Assembly (NCBI GenBank): GCA_016223085.1
Contig: JACRPS010000029.1
Coordinates: 124,001 to 188,000, forward strand
DNA length: 64,000 nucleotides
Direction: 5' to 3'
DNA from: Chloroflexota bacterium
GTDB lineage: Bacteria; Chloroflexota; Anaerolineae; Aggregatilineales; Phototrophicaceae
A program made the translations under genes and the position numbers. A model generated the notes under the pieces. It made no database searches, was not told the DNA's origin, and saw nothing but the letters and a program-made list of their open reading frames with translations. Within the stretch, counting starts at the first letter, position 1. Each line of letters starts with the position of its first letter. Shown here piece by piece: positions 1 to 8,727 of the stretch.

Positions 1-70
1 CATAGATTTTTCGTAGGGGCGAACCGCCGGTTCGCCCCTACATTCTATGAATCTGTTTTCGGTCATCCAT
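1..70 (+). repeat. Family A repeat, copy 1 (cut by window edge)
   Basis: This MITE-like unit has the core GTAGGGGCGAACC...GGTTCGCCCCTAC and right end TTTTCGGTCATCCAT. The left end is lost at the window start. It abuts a family B unit without a gap. Confidence 0.85.
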
Positions 71-154
71 TAGAACCTATCGTAAACCTCTTTTATCTGT
101 CGGTAGGGCACGGCATGCTGTGCCCCTACGAAGGGTTTATGGATAGATACCTAA
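70..154 (+). repeat. Family B repeat, copy 1
   Basis: The left end is TTAGAACCTATC-TAAACC, the core palindrome GTAGGGCACGGCATG.. lies at 103-129, and the right end is GGGTTTATGGATAGA. One base of the core is missing compared with the other copies. Confidence 0.85.
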
Positions 155-245
155 CGCAAGGCTACAAAGGAGCAAAGACGCAGAGAACATTTCCCTTTGC
201 GCCTGTGCCCCTTCGCGCCTTTGCGTTACGCCTTTATTTCCCTTT
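151..245. repeat. Family F repeat (CAAAG-rich)
   Basis: The stretch is rich in GCAAAG, GCGCAAAG and CTTTGCG words on both strands. The same family recurs at 58865-58910 and inside the portal gene near 38140-38170. It sits just beyond the 3' end of the glycosidase-like gene. Confidence 0.6.
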
Positions 246-1676
246 TTATCCCACGCCGCGCAGCGAGCCGATGCTGATACACGCCGGGCACGTACCATCC
301 GGTCGGATGATGGCAAACCCCGCCTGCGGGTCGCGGTCGTAAACATCGAAGTCCACGTTAAACACGATCAGCAGGGCGATTTCGACGTTGGGGAATTCCG
401 CTGCCATGCTGATCGCGTCGCGCAGCCACTCGGCCTGTTCCTGCACGCTGGTGCTGCCGCCCCACTCAAAGCCCGCGGGCAGCGGGCCGTAGCCTTCCGG
501 CGACAGGTAGCCGATTTCGGTAAAACACAGCGGCAGCCCCGTGCCGCGGAAGGGCGCGGCGGCGCGCTGCGTCATCAGCGGGAAGTAGCGCGTCGGGTAA
601 TTGTCGCGCGGGTCGCCGCCCTGCTGCTGCGGGGGCAGAATGCCCTCGTTGTAGTGGACGCCGATGCAGTCGGCATAGTTGGCCGCGCCGTTGTTCGCCA
701 TGTTCCAGTAATAATCGCCGTCGTCGCAGCCGGCGTTCGAGCAGCCGCCGAAGAAGCCGGTTGGGGCGGGCGCGCCGCTGATGACCATCACCTGCGGGTC
801 GGCGGCTTTGATCGCCTCATACGCCTGGCGCAGCATTTCCACGTATGACCGTGCCGAGATGCGCCCGGCAGGCCACTCGCGGTCAATGTTCATCTCGTTC
901 CACACTTCGATGGCATCCACCCCCATCGCCGCGATTTCGCCCAGAAACTGGGCGTACAGCGGGAAGTATTCGGCGTCGCCCATTTCGGCCAGCGCCTCTT
1001 TTTCGCCGGTGATGCTGAGCAGCACGTAGAAACCGGCTTCGTGCGACCAGTTGATGCGGTCGCGGGCGACGTTAAACAGGTTGGTATCGCCGACGACAAA
1101 CGGGATTTGCCACTTCACCCAGGTCATGCCGGCTTCCTTCATGGCAGCAATCGTTTCGTCGGTAAAATACAGAACTTGCCCGCCCACCGGCACAGGCAGT
1201 TCGTTGACCACGTTCGGGCGCGGCACGAGTGTGGGTTCGGCGGGCGCTTCCGGCGTGGTAGCCGGTGCTGGCGGCACGAGCACGGTTTCGCCTTCCGGTC
1301 GCTGGAGCGTGTTTGCCACCCGAATCGGCCCGACCTCGTAATTCACCGTTTGACCGGAACGCAGCCGCACCTGTAAGCGAAGCTGGTAGATGCCATCCGG
1401 CACGGTGGTGGTCGGCCAGGTGGCGATCACGCCGTTGACAACCGGCTGGTTTTTAAGCGTGCTGGCGGGAATCCACTGCGGCACTTCCTGATCGTAGGGC
1501 GCGACCTGGACAAAATAACTCTGCAGGTCGGGCGGGTTGACCGTGCCGATGATGCTAATCGTACCGGCCACGTCGTACACGGGCGGTGGCCAGGTAATCA
1601 CCACCGTGTCGTCCTGCGCGGCGGCGGGGATGATGAGCAGAAAAAGCAGCACAATGAATAATGATATTTTCCGCAT
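246..1676 (-). CDS. Secreted TIM-barrel glycoside hydrolase-like protein
   Basis: A 476-residue exported protein. Residues 1-21 look like a signal peptide ending AAAQ. Residues 28-121 form a beta-rich domain opening TWPPPVYDVAGT, shared with the next gene, followed by a Pro/Ala linker to about 160. The rest resembles a clan-A glycoside hydrolase barrel, with WNEMN (Glu261, possible acid/base) and CFTEIGY (Glu387, possible nucleophile). Substrate and family are not assignable by eye. The start at 1676 was chosen over an ATG at 1700 because AAAGGAA lies at the right distance before it and the signal peptide then begins at MRKISLF. It could be a non-catalytic relative, but both Glu motifs are intact. 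Confidence 0.8.
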   Translation of the reverse strand: MRKISLFIVLLFLLIIPAAAQDDTVVITWPPPVYDVAGTISIIGTVNPPDLQSYFVQVAPYDQEVPQWIPASTLKNQPVVNGVIATWPTTTVPDGIYQLRLQVRLRSGQTVNYEVGPIRVANTLQRPEGETVLVPPAPATTPEAPAEPTLVPRPNVVNELPVPVGGQVLYFTDETIAAMKEAGMTWVKWQIPFVVGDTNLFNVARDRINWSHEAGFYVLLSITGEKEALAEMGDAEYFPLYAQFLGEIAAMGVDAIEVWNEMNIDREWPAGRISARSYVEMLRQAYEAIKAADPQVMVISGAPAPTGFFGGCSNAGCDDGDYYWNMANNGAANYADCIGVHYNEGILPPQQQGGDPRDNYPTRYFPLMTQRAAAPFRGTGLPLCFTEIGYLSPEGYGPLPAGFEWGGSTSVQEQAEWLRDAISMAAEFPNVEIALLIVFNVDFDVYDRDPQAGFAIIRPDGTCPACISIGSLRGVG

Positions 1677-1698
1677 GGGCTGTTCCTTTCTGGGTGGC

Positions 1699-1730
1699 AT
1701 GTAGGGACACGATATATCGTGTCCCTACAT
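1699..1730. repeat. Family C palindrome (perfect, 32 bp)
   Basis: A perfect palindrome with arms GTAGGGACACGATA and TATCGTGTCCCTAC, just upstream of the glycosidase-like gene. The same unit recurs at 22986, 41293 and 45293. Confidence 0.9.
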
Positions 1731-1791
1731 ATTTACCTTTCAATCAGTCTGATGAATTCTGACAATCACAGACTGTAATGGTCAATTTCTC

Positions 1792-1855
1792 AGGGGCGCA
1801 CGGCTGTGCGCCCCTACACTCTACGATTTGGGAAGGACACGGCACGCCGTGACCC
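1792..1855. repeat. Two palindromic cores in tandem
   Basis: Positions 1792-1817 hold a GGGGCGCA...TGCGCCCC palindrome and 1836-1855 a degenerate GGACACGGC...CCGTGACCC palindrome. They lie between two minus-strand genes. Confidence 0.6.
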
Positions 1856-1869
1856 TACTCATCTCTTGC

Positions 1870-3042
1870 TTACGGGCAGCTTCCCTTCGCCAGCGTATAC
1901 AGCGCGTTGATGCTGTTGTCGGACTTGTTGGTTTCGATGATCTGGTTGCCGGGGTCAATCGAAATCACCAGCCGGTGCTGTTCGTTGTAGAAGGTGCTGA
2001 TGGTGATCGGAATCGGGCCGACGTTGACGGTCTGGCCGGGGTTGATGGACGGCACCGCGCCCAGGGTGTTCCCCTGCAACGTGTTATCCGCCGCGCGGAA
2101 GTCCTGCACGCTGATGAGGCCGCTGGGGCTGACGGTCGTGCCGAAGTTCGCCACGTCCAGGTAAATGTTAAACGTCTGGGCGCAGGTGGGCGTGGTCGGG
2201 TCAAAGCGGAAGTTGCCCGCCACCAGATTCACCGTCGCGGTCGGCGTGGGCGTGGCCGGAATCGGCGTCGGTGTAGGTGGCGGGGGTGGCTCAACAAACG
2301 GCACGCCGCTGATGTCACCCGTCACGTCTACCACTGACGGCGATACCCAGCCCTGGCGGCCATCCGGCAACTGAATCAGGAACCAGCCGCTGCCCAGGCT
2401 GCTGCGCCCGACAATCGGTACCGTCTGCCCGGACTGGAGGCCGGCGAAGGCTTCGTAAATCACGCTGTCGCCCCGGCGCACGTTGGCGTTCAGGCGGGCC
2501 GTCGCGCGCGGCGTCGGGTCAAACGTCGGTGTGGCCGTCACCTGCGGCTGTACCACGCCCTGCGTGGGCACAACCTGCGTCGTAACTGCGGTTGGCGTCA
2601 CGGCAAACGGCGGCGGGTTGTTTTCAATCCGCAGCGGCGACACAACAAAATACTGCTGCTGGTTGTTGGGCAGGTTAAACGTCAGGCGCAGTTCGTAGAC
2701 ACCATCCTCGACCGTCGTCGTGTCCCACACACCCAGCACGTCGTCCTGCACCGCCTGCTGCTGCGGCACGGTAGCCGGGAACCAGGGCACGTCCGCATCG
2801 GCAGGGGTCAGATCAGGGTTCAGCGGGCGAAATTCGAGGAAGTAGCTGACCATGTTCGGCAGGTTGGCCGAGCCGCGCATGGTGAATTCACCGCGCAGGA
2901 CGTATACGGGCGGCGGCCAACTGATATTGGCGTTCGGGTCAACGGGGGTTGGCGTGGGCTGAAGTTCCTGCGCCTGCACCGTAACGGCCAGCGCCAGAAG
3001 CATCATCACCGCCAGGAGGAAAACCAGTTTGCTCCGGTACAT
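1870..3042 (-). CDS. Secreted SH3b and CARDB domain protein
   Basis: A 390-residue exported protein. Residues 1-25 are a signal peptide (ends TVQAQ). A beta-rich domain at 40-142 opens SWPPPVYVLRGEFT and is clearly paralogous to the one in the downstream glycosidase-like protein. Residues 143-180 are a Thr/Pro/Val-rich linker. Residues 181-245 fit a bacterial SH3b domain (NVRRGDSVIYE, then GWFLIQLPDGRQGWV). A TP-rich linker follows, then 274-383 fit a CARDB adhesion-type domain (FNIYLDVANFG, IDPGNQIIETNKSDN). No catalytic motif is visible, so wall or glycan binding outside the cell is inferred. It is probably transcribed before the glycosidase-like gene, although the 190-bp gap holds palindromes. 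Confidence 0.8.
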   Translation of the reverse strand: MYRSKLVFLLAVMMLLALAVTVQAQELQPTPTPVDPNANISWPPPVYVLRGEFTMRGSANLPNMVSYFLEFRPLNPDLTPADADVPWFPATVPQQQAVQDDVLGVWDTTTVEDGVYELRLTFNLPNNQQQYFVVSPLRIENNPPPFAVTPTAVTTQVVPTQGVVQPQVTATPTFDPTPRATARLNANVRRGDSVIYEAFAGLQSGQTVPIVGRSSLGSGWFLIQLPDGRQGWVSPSVVDVTGDISGVPFVEPPPPPTPTPIPATPTPTATVNLVAGNFRFDPTTPTCAQTFNIYLDVANFGTTVSPSGLISVQDFRAADNTLQGNTLGAVPSINPGQTVNVGPIPITISTFYNEQHRLVISIDPGNQIIETNKSDNSINALYTLAKGSCP

Positions 3043-3211
3043 AGCTCTTTCTCCTGTTAAATCACAAAGTCACATCGGCACTGATTGTACTGAATCAATG
3101 CAAAAAGCGCGTTGGTACGGCTGAGGTCGGGACTGAATTCCTATACCTCAACGCTACATCGTTTACGATAGTCCAGAAGAAAGAGGAATTGCCGGACGGC
3201 TGGCCTACGCT

Positions 3212-4063
3212 TCAGTTACGGGTGAGCATCCGCTCCGTCAGGCGCATCGCGCCCCACGTCAGCAGCAGCGGCAGGACCACCGGCAGCACGAATTCGACCA
3301 CGAAATGCAGCGGCCAGGTCATCGGAATGAGGCGCATCAGGTTGAGCAGCACGAAGTACGAGACGCCGAGGAAGGCGGTGGTGATGACCGCCGTCGAGCG
3401 CACCGGGAAGGCCGCGCCCGCCGCCTGTCCGATAGCGGCGATCATAAATGGCTCCAGCGCCAGCCGCAGCAGCGACACGATCAGTCCCAGCGCCATTGCC
3501 ACCCGCGCCAGCAAGGGGTAATCATCCAGAGGGTACAGGGTGGCGTACAGCGAAATCAGCAGCGGCATACTCAGCACCGCGACCGCGATCATCAGCAGGC
3601 CGAGGTTCTCCAACTGTCGCCAGATCGAGGCCGCCATTTTGCTGGCGAGGATGGATTGCAGGCTGATCGGCGTGGCGCGCACCAGGTCGAAGGTGCTTTT
3701 GCGGAGTTCGTCCACGATGGACAGCGCCGCCGCCGTGCCGATGGCAAACAGGATGTGCCCGTACAGATACAGCGCGATGGGGAACAGCAGCAGCGCGGCG
3801 GTGATCGTCGGCAGCGCCAGGTCGAACAGGAACGGCCACAGCAGCGACAGCGCCACCAGCCCGACCTGCACGATGACCAGCTTCACCAGCACGCTGACTT
3901 CCGGCAGGATGGTTTTCCAGTACATGCCCAACTGGCGGCGGATGATGGGGTTGGTGCGGCGCGCCCAGGCCGGCAGGCGCTGGTCGAGTTCCGGGGAGTG
4001 GTACTTCGCCGGCAGATGAATCACGCTGATGTCGGTTTTGGCCTGTTCCACATGCTTATCCAC
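3212..4063 (-). CDS. Multi-pass membrane protein, ABC-2 permease-like
   Basis: A 283-residue protein with a hydrophilic N-terminus of about 60 residues and about six hydrophobic segments. The stretch DELRKSTFDLVRATPISLQ followed by ILASKMAA resembles the cytoplasmic loop of ABC-2 type permeases, and a similar loop (TWTPLILTGVSARRILLGKW) occurs in the gene at 14929. No ATPase subunit is nearby, so a transporter role is inferred only. It is divergent from the hydrolase gene across a 112-bp gap that probably holds promoters for both. Confidence 0.6.
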   Translation of the reverse strand: MDKHVEQAKTDISVIHLPAKYHSPELDQRLPAWARRTNPIIRRQLGMYWKTILPEVSVLVKLVIVQVGLVALSLLWPFLFDLALPTITAALLLFPIALYLYGHILFAIGTAAALSIVDELRKSTFDLVRATPISLQSILASKMAASIWRQLENLGLLMIAVAVLSMPLLISLYATLYPLDDYPLLARVAMALGLIVSLLRLALEPFMIAAIGQAAGAAFPVRSTAVITTAFLGVSYFVLLNLMRLIPMTWPLHFVVEFVLPVVLPLLLTWGAMRLTERMLTRN

Positions 4064-4144
4064 ACAATAACAACCGATTCGCTATTGTATACTCCGGGAA
4101 GTATGCTCACGTTCAATTTACCCTGATTATACCGAAATCTGCGT

Positions 4145-4150
4145 TAGAAT
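4145..4150 (+). promoter_or_regulatory. Candidate -10 element TAGAAT
   Basis: GTTAGAAT lies 26 bp before the hydrolase start in an AT-rich divergent region. TAGAAT also precedes genes near 6274, 12290 and 35692, which supports it as a -10 variant here. The -35 is weak. Confidence 0.35.
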
Positions 4151-4175
4151 AGGATACATTCACCGAGGGGTTCTC

Positions 4176-5018
4176 ATGTCCTATCCGCTGTATGACTTCG
4201 GCGGCAGCGGCCCGGTGCTGCACGTCGCCGTCGCCAACGGCTTTCCGCCGCAGGTGTACGCGCCGCTGCTCGAACCGCTGACCCGCCGTTATCATGTGGT
4301 GTGCCTGCTGCCGCGCGCCCTGTGGCCGGGCGAAGCACCGCCAGAAACGCTGCGCGACTGGCGTACGCTCTCCGACGATCTGCTGGCAGGCATGGCGCGG
4401 CATCGCCTGACGGATGTGATCGCGGTTGGGCACTCGTTCGGCGGTGTGGCATCGCTGCTGGCGGCGCTGGCCGAACCCGTCCGCTTCCGGGCGCTGTGCC
4501 TGCTCGACCCGACGATTCTGCCGCCCCACGCCATGCAGGCGATGGCGGCGATGCAGGCCGGCGGCACGGTCGGTGACTTCCCGCTGGTGCAGGGGGCGCT
4601 GCGCCGCCGCCGGACGTTCGACAGCGTGGACGCCGCCTACGCCTATTTTAAGTCGCGCACGCTGTTCGCGGATTGGCCGGACGCGACGGTGCGCCTGTAC
4701 GCCGAGCATGGTACGCGACCGGCCCGGCAGGGTGGGGTAGAGTTGGTTTGGCCGCCGGAGTGGGAAGCGTATTATTTCAGCACCTTATACACTGGCACGT
4801 GGGACGATTTACCTCGGCTGCGCGGCCTCCTGCCGCTGCTGATCGTGCGCGGCGAGAATAGCGATACGCTGCTGCCGGAGGCTGCCGGGCAGATACGCCG
4901 CCTGCTGCCGGACGCGGTCTACGCCGAAATCGCCGGACACGGCCACCTGTTCCCGCAGACCGCGCCGGACGAAACACGCCGGGTGATCGAGGCGTGGCTG
5001 GAACAATATAATTCGTAG
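4176..5018 (+). CDS. Alpha/beta hydrolase fold protein
   Basis: A 280-residue cytoplasmic hydrolase-fold protein. The nucleophile elbow GHSFGG puts Ser87 as catalytic. The C-terminal GHGHLFPQ (His255/His257) supplies a histidine, and the acid probably lies in the segment around RGENSDTLLP. A cap region lies between about 120 and 200. The start follows GAGGGG at good spacing. The substrate is unknown. The TAG stop is the first part of a GTAGGGGCGGG palindrome, so the gene end may have been reset by repeat insertion. Confidence 0.8.
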   Translation: MSYPLYDFGGSGPVLHVAVANGFPPQVYAPLLEPLTRRYHVVCLLPRALWPGEAPPETLRDWRTLSDDLLAGMARHRLTDVIAVGHSFGGVASLLAALAEPVRFRALCLLDPTILPPHAMQAMAAMQAGGTVGDFPLVQGALRRRRTFDSVDAAYAYFKSRTLFADWPDATVRLYAEHGTRPARQGGVELVWPPEWEAYYFSTLYTGTWDDLPRLRGLLPLLIVRGENSDTLLPEAAGQIRRLLPDAVYAEIAGHGHLFPQTAPDETRRVIEAWLEQYNS

Positions 5019-5044
5019 GGGCGGGTTTCGAAACCCGCCCCTGC
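5015..5044. repeat. Family D palindrome overlapping a stop codon
   Basis: Arms GTAGGGGCGGGTTT and AAACCCGCCCCTGC. The hydrolase stop codon TAG at 5016-5018 is inside the left arm. Confidence 0.85.
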
Positions 5045-5067
5045 CACAGCATTATTGGGGGCGAATC

Positions 5068-6213
5068 GTGACCGTTTCCATCTGGCAGGCGAACGACACG
5101 CAGCCGGTGCGCGAGGTGGATTTCCTCGTCGTCGGCGCGGGATTGGTGGGCTGCGCGGCGGCGTTCTTCGCGGCACAGGCCGGGCGGCAGGTGGTTATCA
5201 CCGACAAGGCCGACGTGGCGCTGGGCGCGAGCAGCCGCAACGCCGGTTTTATGATTACCGGTCTGGACATCTATTACCACCGTGCTGCCGACCGCTACGG
5301 CCTGCCGGTCGTGCGCGAAATGTGGGCGCTGTCGCAGACCACGCACGCCCACCTGCACGAATTCGCCCGGCGTGGCAGCGTGCCGGTTCAGCAGTGCGGC
5401 TCGCTGCTGCTGGCAGAATCCCCCGAAGAAGCGCGCGAACTGGAACGGGCGGCGCGGGCGCTCAACGCCGACGGCATTGACGTGGAATTCCACAGCCGCG
5501 ACCCACTGCGCCGGGGCTATTTCGCCGCCATCCGCCAGCCCTGGGATTGCGCCGTGCAGCCTTACGAACTGGTGTGGGCGATCTTCCGGCAAAGCGGCGC
5601 GGAACTGGTCAACAACAACGAACTGTACGCCATCCGTCAGGACGACGCCGAGTGCGTGACGGTCTACACGCGCCAGTACATCTTCAGGGCGCGCCACGTC
5701 CTGCTGTGCACCAACGCCTGGTCGCCGCTGATTGACCCGTATTTTATCGGCAAGGTAATTCCCACGCGCGGCCAATGCCTTGTGACCGCGCCGCTGAAAC
5801 ATGGGCCGGTGCTGGGGGTATGCGGCTACAGCGATTACGGCTATATGTACTACCGGGACACCTTCGACGGGCGGCTGCTGATCGGTGGCGGGCGCAAGCA
5901 GAACAAGCTGCTGGAAAACGACACCACCGACGACCGCATCACCGAGCCAGTGCAGCGCCTCCTCGAAGCCTATTTACGCGAGAAGTTCCCGGACGTAGAC
6001 GCGCCGGTTGAACGCCGTTGGGCCGGCATCATGGGCTTCAGCGCCGACGGCCTGCCGCTGGTCGGCACGCTGCCCGGCAGGCCGCGTGTGGGTTTCGCCG
6101 TTGGCTTTCATGGGCATGGGCTGGCGCTGGGCGTGGGCACAGCCGAGCGCGCGGTAGACATGCTGCTGACCGGCGCGAATCCCGGCGCGGTCAGCGCGGC
6201 GCGATTTGGCTAA
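5068..6213 (+). CDS. FAD-dependent DAO-family oxidoreductase
   Basis: A 381-residue flavoprotein of the glycine/D-amino-acid oxidase (DAO) superfamily. The N-terminal Rossmann motif VVGAGLVGCAAAFFA (Gly23, Gly25, Gly28) is followed by LGASSRNAGF, typical of this family. The C-terminal RRWAGIMGFSADGLPLVG and GFHGHGLALG are the second FAD-binding region. It should oxidise an amine or amino acid with FAD, but the substrate cannot be read. The start is GTG; the next ATGs are far inside the Rossmann fold. It lies 50 bp after the hydrolase with only a palindrome between, so cotranscription is possible. Confidence 0.85.
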   Translation: MTVSIWQANDTQPVREVDFLVVGAGLVGCAAAFFAAQAGRQVVITDKADVALGASSRNAGFMITGLDIYYHRAADRYGLPVVREMWALSQTTHAHLHEFARRGSVPVQQCGSLLLAESPEEARELERAARALNADGIDVEFHSRDPLRRGYFAAIRQPWDCAVQPYELVWAIFRQSGAELVNNNELYAIRQDDAECVTVYTRQYIFRARHVLLCTNAWSPLIDPYFIGKVIPTRGQCLVTAPLKHGPVLGVCGYSDYGYMYYRDTFDGRLLIGGGRKQNKLLENDTTDDRITEPVQRLLEAYLREKFPDVDAPVERRWAGIMGFSADGLPLVGTLPGRPRVGFAVGFHGHGLALGVGTAERAVDMLLTGANPGAVSAARFG

Positions 6214-6273
6214 CCGTGCTGCTTCGTTTCCTTATTCTTACAATCCTTTCATTCCCCGCATGGTAAAGTCTGC

Positions 6274-6279
6274 TAGAAT
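6274..6279 (+). promoter_or_regulatory. Extended -10 element TGCTAGAAT
   Basis: TGC precedes TAGAAT, matching an extended -10. It lies about 143 bp upstream of the FHA-receiver gene, leaving a long leader. Confidence 0.4.
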
Positions 6280-6421
6280 CAGAGAATAATGTCCGTCGAA
6301 TTTTTAGTACTCTAGTACTGTAGGGCTATACCCGAATTGTTAAGGCACGCTACCATGAGATGGTGCGAAGATAGTATCAGTGTCTGTTGGACATCCGGCG
6401 TCTGCCGGAAGGAACGTTGTC

Positions 6422-7303
6422 ATGGGTGACGAAAACCGGGAAACGCGCCATCTTGCCAGTTTCCCGACTGAACCGCTGCCGCCCCTGCGGGCAACTACTC
6501 CATTAAATGAGGATTTGCCCTGGGTAATCGAATTTCGGGTAGTGGGGACGGCCTCCACCATTCAGGTGCAGGTTAACGAAGCCATGACCATCGGACGCAA
6601 CGACCCCCAGCGGAATATCTTCCCTGACGTAGACCTTAGCCCGCACGACGCGCAGATGAAAGGCGTTTCGCGCCAGCACGCGGTAGTACTGGCGAAGGAA
6701 AACCGTATCTCGATCAAGGACCTGGGCAGTGTCAACGGCACGCGCCTGAATGGCCGGATGCTGATCGCCAATCAGGAGTACCGGCTGCGACACGGCGACG
6801 AGCTGGACATCGGCGAGCTAAAACTACAGGTGCGCTTTGCCGTTGTCCCAACGATTACAACCGCGCCGGCGCCCGGCCCTGATCTGAATCATGCCCAGAT
6901 TCCGGTGGTCGGCAAGGGGCAGCACGTGCTGATTGTGGAAGACGACGAGGACGTAGGCAAGGTGTTCAGCATCGCGCTGGAACACGCCGGCTTCCGCGTC
7001 ACAACCACCACGTCGGTGGTAACGGCGCTGGGGCTGGTGACGCACGAACTGCCGGACGCGATCATCCTCGATCTGCTGCTGCCGGATATGAGCGGGTTGG
7101 ACCTGCTGCGCTACGTGCGCAAGGAATATGCTGACCGCCACGTGCCGATGATTGTGGTGTCAGGCGCGACCGGCGGCTTCCAGATGAATCAGGCCAGGGA
7201 CATCGGCGCCGATTTGTGCCTGGGCAAACCCGTCAGCGTGGAAGACCTGGTGCGGGCCGTGTCGTCGCTTGTGGCGGAACCGGCCAAAGCGGTTGGAGCG
7301 TAG
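6422..7303 (+). CDS. FHA domain fused to response-regulator receiver
   Basis: A 293-residue signalling protein. An FHA domain at about 45-140 has TIGRNDPQ, GVSRQHAVV and DLGSVNGTRLNG, the phosphothreonine-binding residues of the fold. A linker rich in Pro leads to a receiver domain at 167-285 with acidic pocket VEDDED, phospho-acceptor Asp217 in IILDLLLPDMSG and Lys259 in LGKP. No DNA-binding or output domain follows, so it probably joins phospho-Thr partners to a two-component input. No kinase is adjacent. The start at ATG 6422 is preferred to GTG 6380 because AAGGA precedes it; an intrinsic terminator follows. Confidence 0.9.
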   Translation: MGDENRETRHLASFPTEPLPPLRATTPLNEDLPWVIEFRVVGTASTIQVQVNEAMTIGRNDPQRNIFPDVDLSPHDAQMKGVSRQHAVVLAKENRISIKDLGSVNGTRLNGRMLIANQEYRLRHGDELDIGELKLQVRFAVVPTITTAPAPGPDLNHAQIPVVGKGQHVLIVEDDEDVGKVFSIALEHAGFRVTTTTSVVTALGLVTHELPDAIILDLLLPDMSGLDLLRYVRKEYADRHVPMIVVSGATGGFQMNQARDIGADLCLGKPVSVEDLVRAVSSLVAEPAKAVGA

Positions 7304-7331
7304 TGGTCGTTTGAACCCTCAATCAGTGGCG

Positions 7332-7360
7332 AACAAGGGGCTTGAAGCCCCTTGTTTTGT
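7332..7360 (+). terminator. Intrinsic terminator
   Basis: The hairpin AACAAGGGGCTT/AAGCCCCTTGTT is followed by TTGTTT, 29 bp after the FHA-receiver stop. It can also act on minus-strand transcripts from the membrane gene. Confidence 0.8.
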
Positions 7361-7434
7361 TTCCGGCGCTGATGTGAGCTGACAGGCTGCTACGCGACGC
7401 CGCCGTGTCCCTGCCGCGTGTATGGCGGTCCATG

Positions 7435-8478
7435 CTAATCCCCGGCAGCAGTCGGCAGTGGCGTACCATCGTTGGCACGGAAGCGGTTAAGCTTTCCGGC
7501 CAGCCGGGCGAACAGCAGCCACAGCCAGTAGGTCACAAACACCAGACCGTATTCGATGAACGGGATGCGGATAACTTCATTCACCTGGAACGGCTGGCGG
7601 ATGAAGGCGTAGATCACAAACACGGTAAGGGCAAACGACGCGCCAAACAGGTTTTTTACCCAGGGCTTTAACCCCAAACCGTGCATCTGCGTGACGATGA
7701 AGATGGCCGCAAAACCCAGCACAAACATGTACACCAGTCCGCCGCCCTGGTTGATCGCCACCAGCGCCGCGTGCGGCAGCACCAGGATTTCCAGCAGCAC
7801 AATCCACCGGCGGTTCAGGTGCATTCGCGTGAACATCAGCGACCCCTGCACCATCACCAGAATGACATGCACGAAGCCCAGCAGGTGGCCCCAGGTGGGC
7901 ACCATCGGATGAAACCAGAAGGTGTAGATCACGGCGAAACTGAAGGCGTAACCGTGATACCGCTTCAGCCAGTCGTAGAACTCCTTGCGGAAGTTCAGCT
8001 TGCGCCCGAAGAACATGCCACGACGGCGGTTTTCCATCGTCATGATGATGTACAGCATCATAATCACCGCGCCCTGGGCCGTCCAACTGGGGATGTCCTG
8101 GGCGATGCCGTCGTAAAGGAAGGCGGTTTGCAGGTAGTGCAGGATGATAAAAACCACGTTGATGCCCAGCGCGATCAGGTTGACGGGCTTGAGCGTATCC
8201 GTATATTTGCGCGATGAGCGATCCTGTGCCCACCAGATCGTGAACCAGATGGCGACCTGATGCACCACAAATCCGATCCAGACGGTTGCGCGGCTCCAGA
8301 AGTCCGGCTGCGCCAGCTTCCACTCGTAAAAGAAGCCCACGTCATCGAGCGGCGGCTGCGCCAGCTCATAGCGCGTCAGCCACGTGCCCATTGCCAGAAT
8401 CGCCAGACAAACGCCAACGGCCAGCACGATGCCGAAGTTGGCGGCCTGCCAGTCCTTCAGCCGAGTTAAGGTTTTCAT
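7435..8478 (-). CDS. Unrecognised multi-pass membrane protein with conserved-looking His
   Basis: About 347 residues with eight or more hydrophobic segments. Histidines occur in or next to several segments (VVHQVAIW, FIILHYLQTAF, KRYHGYAFS, FHPMVPTWGHLLGFVH), which could ligate haem or metal, but no family was recognised. A basic loop MENRRRGMFFGRKLNF lies mid-protein. The ATG at 8478 is preferred over an in-frame TTG at 8487, which would sit right on the AGGT ribosome-binding sequence. It is divergent from the TauE-like gene. Confidence 0.75.
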   Translation of the reverse strand: MKTLTRLKDWQAANFGIVLAVGVCLAILAMGTWLTRYELAQPPLDDVGFFYEWKLAQPDFWSRATVWIGFVVHQVAIWFTIWWAQDRSSRKYTDTLKPVNLIALGINVVFIILHYLQTAFLYDGIAQDIPSWTAQGAVIMMLYIIMTMENRRRGMFFGRKLNFRKEFYDWLKRYHGYAFSFAVIYTFWFHPMVPTWGHLLGFVHVILVMVQGSLMFTRMHLNRRWIVLLEILVLPHAALVAINQGGGLVYMFVLGFAAIFIVTQMHGLGLKPWVKNLFGASFALTVFVIYAFIRQPFQVNEVIRIPFIEYGLVFVTYWLWLLFARLAGKLNRFRANDGTPLPTAAGD

Positions 8479-8727
8479 GGTGGACAATACCTGAACAAAT
8501 TGAGGTCAACTTCTGTACAAAATAATGGTGGTGGATAAACCGCCGGTGATGCCGGTATGAGAGGAAGATTGGAAGCTGATCGCGGATGGACGTAAGCGGC
8601 ACTCGCCAAAACCACCTAAAGCTGCAACAATTTGCCCCTGTTGAACCGATTTGATGGACAGACCTATCGTGTCAACGGTAGCTGTCTGCCGGTGGCATCG
8701 GCTACCAGCCAATCGCCAGGAAACCTT

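Noticed and set aside
1-154. Rho-independent terminators from the family A and B palindromes
   Set aside because: The stems are strong but no T-run follows the core; the units occur in front of, behind and inside genes.
3305-4126. Plus-strand open frame of 273 codons rich in Gln, Arg and His
   Set aside because: Antisense to the membrane protein at 3212; low complexity is a mirror of Leu/Ala/Val codons.
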